Source: Pseudoalteromonas sp. N1230-9 (GTDB lineage: Bacteria > Pseudomonadota > Gammaproteobacteria > Enterobacterales > Alteromonadaceae). From it: a DNA stretch of 64,000 bases. Both the position numbers and the translations under genes were made by a program. The stretch is from the NCBI RefSeq assembly GCF_032716425.1, contig NZ_CP090419.1:3226001-3290000 (forward strand), written 5' to 3'. The notes under the pieces are model-generated. The model searched no databases, was not told where the DNA came from, and saw only the letters and a program-made list of their open reading frames with translations. Positions 36,513 to 45,248 of this stretch are shown piece by piece; positions within the stretch are counted from its first letter, which is position 1, and each line of letters starts with the position of its first letter.

Positions 36513-36965
36513 ATGCCTCTAAGTGAGCAAATTCTGAAATACTTACCAGTTAATGCTGAAGACAATGCTCAGCACATCAATGACATTTGTTTCAACAGCG
36601 TAAGTTGGACAATATACACAGCAGGGAATTTCCAAAACCCTATTGAGCTAATGGAACTTCTTGGAGTATTTACAGTGCTGGATACTAAAAAAGCTTTAGA
36701 TTTGGCATCTAAATTAGGGAACGGGAGTGTAAGTGGTCGCTTCGATATAAATCCAAACTACTTACTTCACGTTACAGACATCTCATTTTATGATCTCATA
36801 TCCGATTATAAAGATCGTGATCAAGAGTTTCTTGTTAAAGAATGTTTTAAAGCCTTAGAAGCGAGGGATAAGAAGTTTGACGGAATACACTTTGTAAAAG
36901 ACGGTATTATTTTCATACAAAAACCAGCCGCAAGAATGTGTAAAAGTACTTTCAGCCCAACCTGA
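36513..36965 (+). CDS. Hypothetical island protein, 150 aa
   Basis: AAGGAA lies 7 bases before the ATG, supporting translation. Acidic, soluble protein with 'DICFNSVSWTIYTAGNFQN' near the N-terminus and a C-terminal 'KFDGIHFVKDGIIFIQKPA'. No family recognised; it might be an immunity-type protein, but no partner toxin is seen. Confidence 0.55.
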   Translation: MPLSEQILKYLPVNAEDNAQHINDICFNSVSWTIYTAGNFQNPIELMELLGVFTVLDTKKALDLASKLGNGSVSGRFDINPNYLLHVTDISFYDLISDYKDRDQEFLVKECFKALEARDKKFDGIHFVKDGIIFIQKPAARMCKSTFSPT

Positions 36966-37108
36966 TGAGGTTGCCAAAGCCGCAAAGGTAAGGTGTATTC
37001 CACATTAAACATGACACTCGCTGTGGGTGTCTGTTATGTTTCATAATAAAGACCTAATCTTACTTCAATTTCAAAATAAAAGATGTCTAGTTGTTCAGGG
37101 GAAGATCA

Positions 37109-37300
37109 GTGTTGGTTAATGTTCTAGCGGCTGAATTTGAAAACTTACCTAGCTTATTAAATGAATTAACCCCAGAAGCACGAATTGATACTGTATGTAA
37201 GCTAACAAAGTTTGCTATATCCACAATAAAGCCTGTTTCATCTGGTTTGATCACTCGAAAGGAAGAGCCTGAGGCCAATACGCTTCATTTTTCAGAATAG
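37109..37300 (+). CDS. Possible small island protein, 63 aa
   Basis: A GTG at 37109 is preceded by AGGGGA at 6 bases. The frame is helical (AAEFENLPSLLNELTPEARI) and then polar. No family recognised. The good ribosome-binding site argues for a gene; short length and absence of homology knowledge argue for caution. Confidence 0.35.
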   Translation: MLVNVLAAEFENLPSLLNELTPEARIDTVCKLTKFAISTIKPVSSGLITRKEEPEANTLHFSE

Positions 37301-37363
37301 AAAATGATACAAACAAAAGTGGGCTATAAAAAAGCTAAAAAGTTAATGTAAAAAGGTAAAGTA

Positions 37364-37993
37364 ATGCTTGAAATATTCGTAGTTATAGCCCTAGTAATAG
37401 CAATAGTTCTAATTATGAATAAGAAGAGCGAAGCAACTATAGAGAAAACAAATAAACAACCTATTAGCCATAAACAACCACTACAGAACCCTATTCAAAC
37501 TAAAGCAAAAAGCCCAATCATAAAAGATTCCTCTAAAAATGATGTCCATGGTATTGATTATGACGGTAGGCATATACAAGATGCGATAAAATACCGCGAT
37601 TTAGGGAGAGTGGCCTTCAAAGAAGGGAGAAATAATGATGCTTGGAATTATTTCAGCATGGAATCAGAGGAATACGCTAAACATGCTGAAGTAATGGGGT
37701 TTTCTGCAATAAATACAATCTGTCTTTGCAACTCTGTTGGTGAAGCTAGAGCTAATATATTAAGAGTTGAAGGTAAACATTTAGATGCTTTTTTCCACAT
37801 ATTTCTATGGGTTGCCACTTCAAAGCACAGAAAAATAAAAAAGCATGACCAAAAGCTTCAGGCTTACTTCAATAGATGTAAGTTTAAAAAACTGACACTT
37901 GATGAAGTCAAAGCTTACCTTAATGAACTCGAAGCCATAGATTCGTCTAATATCATAAATCAGTTTCAGGTATGGAGAGACAATGAGAAATGA
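37364..37993 (+). CDS. Membrane-anchored hypothetical island protein, 209 aa
   Basis: An N-terminal membrane helix (IFVVIALVIAIVLIM) is followed by a Lys/Gln-rich linker (about 25-60). A helical cytoplasmic domain follows that begins 'AIKYRDLGRVAFKEGRNNDA' and resembles tetratricopeptide-like helices. AAAGG precedes the ATG. No family recognised. Last gene of the island before tRNA-Ile2. Confidence 0.6.
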   Translation: MLEIFVVIALVIAIVLIMNKKSEATIEKTNKQPISHKQPLQNPIQTKAKSPIIKDSSKNDVHGIDYDGRHIQDAIKYRDLGRVAFKEGRNNDAWNYFSMESEEYAKHAEVMGFSAINTICLCNSVGEARANILRVEGKHLDAFFHIFLWVATSKHRKIKKHDQKLQAYFNRCKFKKLTLDEVKAYLNELEAIDSSNIINQFQVWRDNEK

Positions 37994-38343
37994 GAAAGTT
38001 ACTACTCTTTATTAGGTATTATCTAAAGTAGACAAAAATAGAAATAGTTTTCTGACTCACAAAAAAGAAAACCTAAATTACCCTAGCTTCAAATTTTAAT
38101 ATTTTCGGCTGTCACTGAGGGCAATCAAGTCCTAAAGATTTAACCCCACCAGAACCTAGCAAAACCTTTCATCAAACCTATCTGTTCCCAACTATAGCAA
38201 TAAATTACAAGTGAATTAGTTTTGAGACAAATACGCGCACAGTGATTAGCGATTTATATTGTCCTAAAACTGATCCGTAGCACGTCCGTGGAAATAACTT
38301 AATAATTTTGTTAGTGGGTGTTTACTTGAGAAGCTTTTAAAAA
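37994..38343. other. Gene-free stretch between island and tRNA-Ile2
   Basis: About 350 bp of AT-rich sequence on the 3' side of the tRNA with no open frame or clear repeat. A copy of the tRNA 3' end was looked for near 35.15-35.3 kb and not found, so attachment sites of the decayed island cannot be placed. Confidence 0.5.
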
Positions 38344-38420
38344 TGGTGGCCCCTCCCAGACTTGAACTGGGGACCTAACGATTATGAGTCGTGTGCTCTA
38401 ACCAACTGAGCTAAGGGGCC
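38344..38420 (-). tRNA. tRNA-Ile2 (CAU anticodon)
   Basis: 77-nt cloverleaf with encoded CCA: acceptor GGCCCCT, D-arm TAGCTCAGTTGGTTAGAGC, anticodon stem-loop CGACTCATAATCG, T-arm with GTTCAAG. The body matches the isoleucine tRNA whose CAU anticodon is modified to lysidine, not tRNA-Met. Confidence 0.93.
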
Positions 38421-38619
38421 ATGCTATTAGCGAAAGCTAATTTTTTAGATGCGTTTATAGACATAAGTCTCTAAAGCGGGTTGCAGTATAAAAACTTTTT
38501 TTAGCCTTGTCACTAGCAAAACTCTTTATTTTAACAATCAATACTCTAACTGCTCAAATAGTAAACTTATCTATTTTTCAATTACCTCTGCTATGTTGGC
38601 TAGTTTGTAGACGTTGATA

Positions 38620-38633
38620 TTGTCCTAGATCAA
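38620..38633 (+). promoter_or_regulatory. FNR-like site upstream of hemN
   Basis: TTGTCCTAGATCAA fits TTGAT-N4-ATCAA with a perfect right half and a two-mismatch left half, about 60 bp before the start of hemN, an anaerobically needed enzyme. Confidence 0.4.
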
Positions 38634-38691
38634 ATAGCAGAATGAGTAAACTCGTTAAAATAGCCACTCTATTAATTGCGGAGTGCTGACT

Positions 38692-40065
38692 GTGATAAAT
38701 TTACCAAGCTGGGATGAATCTCTGATCAACAAGTACAATATTTCTGGGCCTCGATATACCTCTTACCCCACCGCATTGTCTTTAGCTGATGGTTATAAAC
38801 AACAAGATATGATCAATGCGATTGCGGCCTCAAAGAGCCGCTCTTTATCTTTGTATATTCATATCCCTTTTTGCAGTCAGCTTTGTTATTACTGCGGTTG
38901 TAATAAAGTGATCACTCGTCATCAATCGAAAGCCGATTTATACCTAGATAACTTGGCGCTTGAGATTGCTGAGCAAGCAACACTATTTGCTGATTATAGC
39001 GTTGAGCAACTGCATTTAGGGGGTGGTACGCCAACCTTTCTATCGGCAGAGCAAATGAGCCGTTTAATGGCATTGGTTGAGCAGCACTTTAATTTTGCTG
39101 ATGATGCCGAGCGCGGTATTGAAATTGATCCTCGCTCTTTAGCTGATGGCATGCTAGTACACCTGCGCAAGCTTGGCTTCAATCGTGTCTCGTTTGGTAT
39201 TCAAGACTTCAATGATGCTGTACAGCTGGCAGTTAATCGCCCACAAAGCGTGCAGTCAGTAAAAGGTTTAATCAGTGAGGCTCGTGAGCTTGGCTTCAAA
39301 TCAATTAATGCTGATATGATTTACGGTTTGCCATTACAAACACCAGAGAGCTTTAAAGAGACGATTTCGCAGTTAATTGAATTAAACCCAGATCGCGTGT
39401 CGGTTTTTAATTACGCTCATTTACCTGATAGATTCGCAGCGCAGCGTAAAATTAAAGATGCAGACTTACCGTCTGCTAGCGACAAGCTCACAATGTTTAA
39501 AAATACGCTTGAGCAGATGTTAGCTGCGGGCTATCAGTTTATCGGTATGGATCACTTTGCCCGTAAAGATAATGAGCTCGCCATTGCACAAAACAAAGGT
39601 CAATTGCACCGCAATTTCCAAGGTTACACCACGCATGGTCAATGTGATTTATTAGGCTTAGGTGTGTCGTCAATTTCGCAAATTGGCAATGCCATTTTAC
39701 AAAATGAAAAAGAGCTTAAGCACTATTATAAAGCTGTGCAAGAAGGTTTTGGCAGCGCGGTATGTAAAGGTGTTTTACTCAGTGATGACGATACCTTACG
39801 TGCAGCGGTGATCAAACAACTGATTTGTCAGTTTGAGCTTGATATTCCAACAATCGAGCAACAGTTTAAAATTAACTTTACACATTATTTCCGTGAAGCT
39901 CTACTCGCTCTCGAGCCATTACGTGCTGATGGTTTAGTGTCAGTTAGCGAAGACAAGATCACTGTTACAGCCCGCGGTAACTTATTTATTCGTATTATTT
40001 GTATGTGCTTTGACGCGCACTTACAACAACAAATCAAACAAACACGTTTTTCACGGGTTATTTGA
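38692..40065 (+). CDS. hemN: Oxygen-independent coproporphyrinogen III dehydrogenase HemN, 457 aa
   Basis: Radical-SAM enzyme of anaerobic haem synthesis. 'IHIPFCSQLCYYCGCNK' holds the CxxxCxxC(xC) cluster, 'LHLGGGTPTFL' binds SAM, and 'DMIYGLPLQTPES' is conserved. The GTG at 38692 gives 457 aa as in E. coli; a GTG at 38683 adds three residues. The ending 'RFSRVI' is typical. Confidence 0.95.
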   Translation: MINLPSWDESLINKYNISGPRYTSYPTALSLADGYKQQDMINAIAASKSRSLSLYIHIPFCSQLCYYCGCNKVITRHQSKADLYLDNLALEIAEQATLFADYSVEQLHLGGGTPTFLSAEQMSRLMALVEQHFNFADDAERGIEIDPRSLADGMLVHLRKLGFNRVSFGIQDFNDAVQLAVNRPQSVQSVKGLISEARELGFKSINADMIYGLPLQTPESFKETISQLIELNPDRVSVFNYAHLPDRFAAQRKIKDADLPSASDKLTMFKNTLEQMLAAGYQFIGMDHFARKDNELAIAQNKGQLHRNFQGYTTHGQCDLLGLGVSSISQIGNAILQNEKELKHYYKAVQEGFGSAVCKGVLLSDDDTLRAAVIKQLICQFELDIPTIEQQFKINFTHYFREALLALEPLRADGLVSVSEDKITVTARGNLFIRIICMCFDAHLQQQIKQTRFSRVI

Positions 40066-40083
40066 TATTTTCACGCCCAAACT

Positions 40084-40117
40084 AAAAAGCAGAGCAATAA
40101 AATTGCTCTGCTTTTTT
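40084..40117. terminator. Bidirectional terminator between hemN and DUF2489 gene
   Basis: AAGCAGAGCAAT-AAA-ATTGCTCTGCTT stem-loop with A-run left and T-run right. Confidence 0.85.
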
Positions 40118-40138
40118 ATAACAGCTTTACCAACCCGC

Positions 40139-40654
40139 TTAATTGAATACGACGTTTTCACTGCCAGGTGCGGCTTTAAACTCTTCAATTAAACGTGCGC
40201 AATCCGCTTTTATCTCGTCGCTATGTTGCTCTTCTGCACGCCAACGTGTTGTATCCATTTTGAAAACCTCTTTTTTAGAGTATTTTTTACGGGCATCGTG
40301 AGTTGGCATGTCTTTGACCACTTCGTACATTTTAAAAATGCCTGGGTAGCGCTCACTCAGCTCGAACTCTTCAGCAAAGCTATATTGAGACATCAATACC
40401 CAGATACGTAAGCAGCCTTCTGAAAATTCGCATTGCTCTTCATTCATAGCACGCGCTATCAAGTGAATGCTGTCAGCCAATTTTGCGTTACGCTTCATTT
40501 TTGATGCAGCAAGCTGCTGCTCATGCTCAGCTTGTTTTTTTGCGATCGACTTATTTTGTACATTTAACTTATACAATAATTGCCCTGCATAAAATGCAAG
40601 TCCTGCGATAATTGCCGCTCCTATAACAATGGCAATAATCAAGCTCGTGCTCAT
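40139..40654 (-). CDS. DUF2489 family membrane protein, 171 aa
   Basis: N-terminal membrane helix (LIIAIVIGAAIIAGLAFYAG), a coiled-coil stretch (KSIAKKQAEHEQQLA) and a C-terminal domain with 'SEGCLRIWVLM' and 'MPTHDARKKYSKKE' typical of DUF2489. Its start overlaps the end of yihI by 4 bp, as in related genomes. Confidence 0.85.
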   Translation of the reverse strand: MSTSLIIAIVIGAAIIAGLAFYAGQLLYKLNVQNKSIAKKQAEHEQQLAASKMKRNAKLADSIHLIARAMNEEQCEFSEGCLRIWVLMSQYSFAEEFELSERYPGIFKMYEVVKDMPTHDARKKYSKKEVFKMDTTRWRAEEQHSDEIKADCARLIEEFKAAPGSENVVFN

Positions 40655-41250
40655 CGCTCATCCTCATCGTCTTCATCAAACCACTCATTCGCTAAATCGT
40701 CTGATAAGTACTTATCAAAGTCAGACTCGCCTTCAGCATCAAAGTCATCTTCAAAGTCGTCTTCGTAATCATCTTCATCTTCGATACCTAAAAGCTTACA
40801 GAGCGCTTGGTGACGCGCAATACGGCTATTAAAGTATTTAGCATCTTTGCCTGTTAGTAACTCGCCACGTTCATGACGCTCAACAAGCTTAAGCAGGCGC
40901 TCGTCACTTTCAAGTGCTTCTAACTCTTGCTCTGGCGTTAACTCAGGCTCAGCCACTTTCTTAAGCTCAACCATTGGTTTTAAGTTACGTTTCATTTCAA
41001 CTTTTGGTTCAGCTTTTGGTGCTACCAATGAAACAGGCTTTTTACTGCCCGTTCGCTTATCTTTAGGCTGACTGTTTGTTGTCGCTTTATCATCTTTTAA
41101 AGCATCAGGTGCATTGCGAGTACCGGCTTTTGCCCCTTTTGTTTTCTTTACTCGCTGCTCTTTTAGTGCGCGCATTTCTCTAAGCTTTTCTTTACTTAGA
41201 CGTACTGGACCATTTGATGGAATCTTACGCGACTTTTTCTTTCTACTCAT
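40651..41250 (-). CDS. yihI: Der GTPase-activating protein YihI, 199 aa
   Basis: Stimulates GTP hydrolysis by Der in 50S ribosome assembly. Basic N-terminal half (MSRKKKSRKI...LSKEKLREMRALKEQRVKK) and acidic C-terminal half with 'LEALESDERLLKLVERHERG' then a Glu/Asp tail. This bipolar layout and the hemN/DUF2489 neighbourhood match E. coli yihI. Confidence 0.9.
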   Translation of the reverse strand: MSRKKKSRKIPSNGPVRLSKEKLREMRALKEQRVKKTKGAKAGTRNAPDALKDDKATTNSQPKDKRTGSKKPVSLVAPKAEPKVEMKRNLKPMVELKKVAEPELTPEQELEALESDERLLKLVERHERGELLTGKDAKYFNSRIARHQALCKLLGIEDEDDYEDDFEDDFDAEGESDFDKYLSDDLANEWFDEDDEDER

Positions 41251-42002
41251 ATCTTGATCGTCTCACTTAAGAGGTTGTGCACAACGCCTCTAGGCATTGT
41301 AATGCTGGCATAACCAGAAGAATTTGGTGTGTGCGGATGACGTTGGTCAACACGATGACCTGCGCACTTTTTATACTTATCGTATAAACGGGGGCTATTG
41401 TAACAGGACAAATAAAAAGGCGGTAGAGAAAACATCTCTACCGCCTACTAATCTGAGCGCCAATTATCTGGACACTTCTCCCTTCGACTTTTTTAGTCTT
41501 TATTATTTTTATTATTATTGTTTTCCATTTTGTTATTATTTTTACCTTCCGTGTAGCATTCCATTTTGTTTTTATTATTAGACTTCCATGAGCTTTTATT
41601 ATTTTCGGTCAATCCTGACACTTTTTTGTTATTTCCTTTAGGACACCTAACCAGTGTCTACCCCTAAAGATTCGCCGCAGTTACTTTCCTTATTAACATT
41701 GTCCATGTTGTTCTATTGTTTCAGCGACAGTGGTTAATTTACTTATTAATAATTTTGTTACAACTAATTTATATAACTTTTCTTACATTGAAGATATTGA
41801 AACAAGCTCATTTCATTCAATAACAATAAGTTACATTTAAAGATAAAATAAAAATAAGACTTAGCTCACACCAAGGTATGGTCAATGTCTCACACAAGAG
41901 TAGGATATTTCGACACAGGATGTAGATAAAAAAAGCAGCTTACGCTGCTTTTATCAAACTAAATAAATTTTAGTGCGAAACAATATAGCTCGCAATCAGA
42001 CT
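41251..42002. other. Long gene-free low-complexity interval
   Basis: About 750 bp with no convincing gene. At 41495-41605 there are repeated TTATTATT-type tracts and a duplicated TCCATTTTGTT block. The rest is AT-rich with no repeat. The right end holds the terminator of the cytochrome c4 gene (41928-41952). Upstream promoter elements of yihI must lie near 41300. Confidence 0.5.
41928..41952 (-). terminator. Terminator of the cytochrome c4 gene
   Basis: AAGCAGCTTACGCTGCTT stem-loop with an A-run on the plus strand (U-run for leftward transcripts). Confidence 0.8.
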
Positions 42003-42635
42003 TTAGTGTAAGCCACCTAGGTATTTTGAAAGTACTTCGATGTCTTCATCTGTTAGTTTTTTAGCAATGTCTTGCATCATGCCATTTAGGTCGTTATTGC
42101 GCGTACCATCACGGAACTTTTCAAGTTGCGACTTAATGTATTCAGGATGCTGAAACGAAATTTTCGGGAACTTCGCAAGTGATGTACCATTACCACGAGG
42201 ACCGTGACATGCTGCACATGAAGGGATACCACGCTCAGCATCGCCTGCTTTGAAAAGCTGTTGACCCACTTCAACTACATCTTTAGGTGTTGTACCTTCA
42301 GACATATTTAAAGAAGAGAAGTAAGCTGCTAGGTCTTTCATGTCTTGATCGCTAAGCGGCATTGCCATGCCACTCATTACTGGATCCATACGACCTTCTT
42401 TGCCGCCAGATGTCATACCTAATTTAAACTCTTGTAATTGTTTATAGATATAATCTGCGTGTTGGCCTGCAATTTTAGGGTAGATAGTAACCGGTGCATT
42501 ACCGTCTGGGCCGTGACAAGCCGCACACGTTGCCGATTTCTCTTTACCTGCGTTTACATCGCCATCAAATGCTGTTGCGTTGCTTGCTGACAACGTACCA
42601 AGCAATATAGTTAAAGATAGTGCTATTTTTTTCAT
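42003..42635 (-). CDS. Dihaem cytochrome c4, 210 aa
   Basis: Signal peptide 1-22 (cut after ATA). Two tandem cytochrome c domains, each with 'CAACHGP' (haem sites near residues 35-39 and 140-144) and axial Met residues (e.g. MSGMAMPLSD). It carries electrons in the periplasm to terminal oxidases. Upstream of engB, as in other gammaproteobacteria. Confidence 0.94.
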   Translation of the reverse strand: MKKIALSLTILLGTLSASNATAFDGDVNAGKEKSATCAACHGPDGNAPVTIYPKIAGQHADYIYKQLQEFKLGMTSGGKEGRMDPVMSGMAMPLSDQDMKDLAAYFSSLNMSEGTTPKDVVEVGQQLFKAGDAERGIPSCAACHGPRGNGTSLAKFPKISFQHPEYIKSQLEKFRDGTRNNDLNGMMQDIAKKLTDEDIEVLSKYLGGLH

Positions 42636-42918
42636 GGTGAATTCTCTGTTTCCGACCCTGTATCATCTACAATATGGATGTTGTGATTTCTATATTCTAC
42701 ACGATAATAAATTCTCTGGCACGTTTTCTGCCCACATTAAGCTCATAATTTATAGGGATTTGACTTAGATTAAGTTTCTACCTAGAAATTTTCCTCATTC
42801 AAAGCCAGCTTAGCACCCCTAAATACGCTTTTGAATGCTGCTTTAATAGTATAAAATACGTGCCTTAAGTGGATTTAGGCCACTGACTACCATTATTTTT
42901 AAAAGACTAGGAGAGCCT

Positions 42919-43566
42919 GTGCTCAAATCTCGTATCAAATATAATACTGCGTCCTTTGTTACCAGCGCACCTGATATCTCACGCTTACCTGCTGATACGG
43001 GGATTGAAGTCGCGTTTGCTGGTCGTTCGAATGCGGGTAAATCCAGTGCCCTTAATACCTTAACAGATCAAAAATTAGCACGTACATCTAAAACACCAGG
43101 TCGTACTCAGTTGATCAATACGTTTGAACTTGATGCCGATAAACGCCTTATCGATTTACCAGGCTATGGTTTCGCTAAAGTTCCTATCGAAATGAAGAAG
43201 AAATGGCAAAAGTCGCTAGGTGAATACTTACAAAAGCGTCAAAGCTTAAAAGGTATCGTTGTTTTGATGGATATTCGCCATCCGTTAAAAGATTTAGACC
43301 GTGACTTAATTGACTGGGCTGTGGGCAGCGAAATTCCAGTGCTGGCACTATTAACCAAGTGCGACAAACTCAAACAAGGTGCGCGTAAAGCACAAGTTTT
43401 GCACGTTCGCCGTGAGTTAAGTAGCTTAGAGGGTGATATTACAGTCCATGCCTTCTCTTCATTAAAAGGCACAGGCTTACCTGAAGTTGCTAAAAAGCTA
43501 GATGAGTGGTTTTTAGGACCAATTGAAGTACACGCGCCTGAGTCTGACGAAACACCTGAAGCGTAA
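42919..43566 (+). CDS. engB: Ribosome-biogenesis GTPase EngB (YihA/YsxC), 215 aa
   Basis: GTPase needed for 50S subunit assembly. '[15 protein letters not shown]' (G1), '[10 protein letters not shown]' (G3) and 'LTKCDKL' (G4) are all intact. The GTG start follows AGGAGAG. It is divergent from cytochrome c4, the classical arrangement. Confidence 0.95.
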   Translation: MLKSRIKYNTASFVTSAPDISRLPADTGIEVAFAGRSNAGKSSALNTLTDQKLARTSKTPGRTQLINTFELDADKRLIDLPGYGFAKVPIEMKKKWQKSLGEYLQKRQSLKGIVVLMDIRHPLKDLDRDLIDWAVGSEIPVLALLTKCDKLKQGARKAQVLHVRRELSSLEGDITVHAFSSLKGTGLPEVAKKLDEWFLGPIEVHAPESDETPEA

Positions 43567-43570
43567 CCTC

Positions 43571-44089
43571 TTAAGCCAAGTAATAACGCTTGGCTAACGA
43601 TTCGATATAATAGCCCTGCTCGTCTGAGCAGGCTATTTCCGCCCACTGATAATAAACCTTTCTCGATACCCTTGCAGCCAATCCATGGGCCAATTGTAAG
43701 TAAGGTATACTCACCCCAGCAAATTCACGTAGCTCTAATGGCTGTTTTTCAGAGACTAGCCAGTTGCGCTGTAATTTATCAACACAGCAAAGCGCACGAC
43801 CTTGTTCAGTCTCTTCAAAACGCCAATCAACAATAATAAACGGGACATCATCGACTGCGATAGCCATTTTCTCAACAGGCGTTTTTAAAAAGTAGCTGTC
43901 AGCTTCTTTGCAAAGCACGGAGGCAAAAAGTTTAACCATTGCCTCGCGTTTTATTTCACTGCCAGCATAAAACCACCGCCCTTGCGCATCAATCGTTATT
44001 GGCACTTCCCCACAACTTTGTGGCTGCCATTGATCAAACGGTTTATCAGGTGTCTGAAGGGCGGCTTCTAACTCAGCAAGTGATTGCAT
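43571..44089 (-). CDS. DUF1285 family protein, 172 aa
   Basis: 'CGEVPITIDAQGRWFYAGSEIKREAMVKLFASVL' is the hallmark of DUF1285. The family has no established function. Its start touches the stop of the yceI-type gene, so both form one leftward unit. Confidence 0.85.
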   Translation of the reverse strand: MQSLAELEAALQTPDKPFDQWQPQSCGEVPITIDAQGRWFYAGSEIKREAMVKLFASVLCKEADSYFLKTPVEKMAIAVDDVPFIIVDWRFEETEQGRALCCVDKLQRNWLVSEKQPLELREFAGVSIPYLQLAHGLAARVSRKVYYQWAEIACSDEQGYYIESLAKRYYLA

Positions 44090-44676
44090 TACTTTTCTTT
44101 ATCAAGCGTGAGTGAAAAGGTAACAGGGACAGCTGTTGCAATGGATGGTAAACCCGCTAGCTTTTGTAATTCGCTAATGCCTTCTGTTACTTTAAAATCG
44201 CTTGCATTAATAATAACTGGCGTAAGAGATGATACGGTTACATCGCCTTTCGGTGACATGTTGGCAAGTACATCAATCGTTAACTCTTTCTTGTTCCCAT
44301 GAAAGTCTAATTCAGCCTTTAAACCTTTAAGTACATGCTGGCCTGGTTTAAGGGTTGCTAGTGTTTTACTGAGATCTGCCGTTAAAATTGCGTTTGGAAA
44401 TTCATGTGTTTCAAACAGTAATTTAGTCATGCGCTCGTTACGAATTGGAATGAGAGTTTCCACAGACGTCAGATCAATCATTAATTTTAATTGGCCTTGC
44501 TCGTTCAAGCCTCCTGACAGCTTTTTAAAATGGTGCGCTTCAGCGATTGAATTCTTCTTGATAGAGACAAAGCTCACTTTGCTTTGCTCATTATTAACTT
44601 GCCAGTTTGCGCTGGCTAAAGGGGCAACTAATAAACTCGATAATGAAAAGGCAGCAATTGCCATAGATTTAAACAT
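44089..44676 (-). CDS. YceI-family periplasmic protein, 195 aa
   Basis: Signal peptide 1-23 (cut after ASA). The mature part is one YceI lipocalin-like barrel: 'NWQVNNEQSKVSFVSIKKN', 'FETHEFPNAILTADL' and 'LTPVIINASDFKV'. Members bind isoprenoid-type lipids. Full length. Confidence 0.9.
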   Translation of the reverse strand: MFKSMAIAAFSLSSLLVAPLASANWQVNNEQSKVSFVSIKKNSIAEAHHFKKLSGGLNEQGQLKLMIDLTSVETLIPIRNERMTKLLFETHEFPNAILTADLSKTLATLKPGQHVLKGLKAELDFHGNKKELTIDVLANMSPKGDVTVSSLTPVIINASDFKVTEGISELQKLAGLPSIATAVPVTFSLTLDKEK

Positions 44677-44756
44677 AACGCATTCCTTCGAAAGTAAATA
44701 AGAATCACTTTTGATGGTACCATCTAGGTTAATTTGTGCAATGAATTGTATGATAA

Positions 44757-44794
44757 GAAAAGAAAAAGCGACTCACTCAACAAGGAGTGAGTCG
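44757..44794 (-). terminator. Strong terminator of the candidate sRNA
   Basis: Nine-base-pair stem CGACTCACT/AGTGAGTCG with an 8-base loop, followed on the minus strand by CTTTTTCTTTTC. No open reading frame precedes it. Confidence 0.8.
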
Positions 44795-44893
44795 TTATAG
44801 CAAACTGGGGAGAAGCTATCAATACGTTGCACCTTTTCAGATGCATCATCAACAGGATGTCCTACAGGATGAGGACGGCGCGGACTTTAGCAA
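44757..44893 (-). ncRNA. Candidate small RNA in the polA-engB interval (spf position)
   Basis: On the minus strand an extended -10-like TGCTAAAGT with a GC-rich start region (CCGCGCCG) precedes short hairpins (GTCCT...AGGAC; GCATC-TGAAAA-GGTGC). The segment ends in a strong terminator (44757-44794). It has the place and orientation of Spot 42 (spf) in E. coli, between polA and engB, same strand as polA. By eye the sequence does not match Spot 42, so only the location argues for homology. Confidence 0.4.
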
Positions 44894-45130
44894 ATACTCA
44901 GTTAAAAATAAATTAAATCTGGTACTAAAAAACACGAATTGATAAACATATAACGAATCGATAAAACGGTCTTTTCTTGTTAACTTTAATTTTACAAAAA
45001 AAGTCATTTTACATTATGGGTTATTCAACTTATGGCGTAAGTAACTCGTCCTTTATAAATGAAAGGTTTTGCCGTGAAGTACTTAATTTTTTACGCGAGC
45101 AATCTTGTAGCTGTAAGTCGGCGTAAGGTG

Positions 45131-45194
45131 GGAGGAGCGATTGTGTATCGCGCAATCTATAAAAATGAAAGCGCGGGATAAACCCGCGACTACA
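45131..45194. repeat. REPIN-like doublet downstream of polA
   Basis: Plus-strand GGAGGAGCGATTGTGTATCG (45131-45150) and minus-strand TGTAGTCGCGGGTTTATCCC (45194-45175) face each other, closing one large hairpin. GTAG/GGAG heads with imperfect palindromes are the REP hallmark. Confidence 0.75.
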
Positions 45195-45248
45195 TTTTAA
45201 TCCTACAGAGCCACTTGTATTTTATACTCGCGGCTCCTAATTCAGCGA

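Larger units (their letters stand above)
44677..45248. other. Gene-free interval between yceI-type gene and polA
   Basis: About 570 bp. It holds a candidate leftward sRNA with terminator (44757-44893), an AT-rich segment without recognisable signals, and a REPIN-like doublet (45131-45194). No open frame is convincing. Confidence 0.6.

Noticed and set aside
43239..43646. Open frame on the minus strand across the end of engB
   Set aside because: Antisense to engB and overlapping DUF1285's end; composition is that of a shadow frame.
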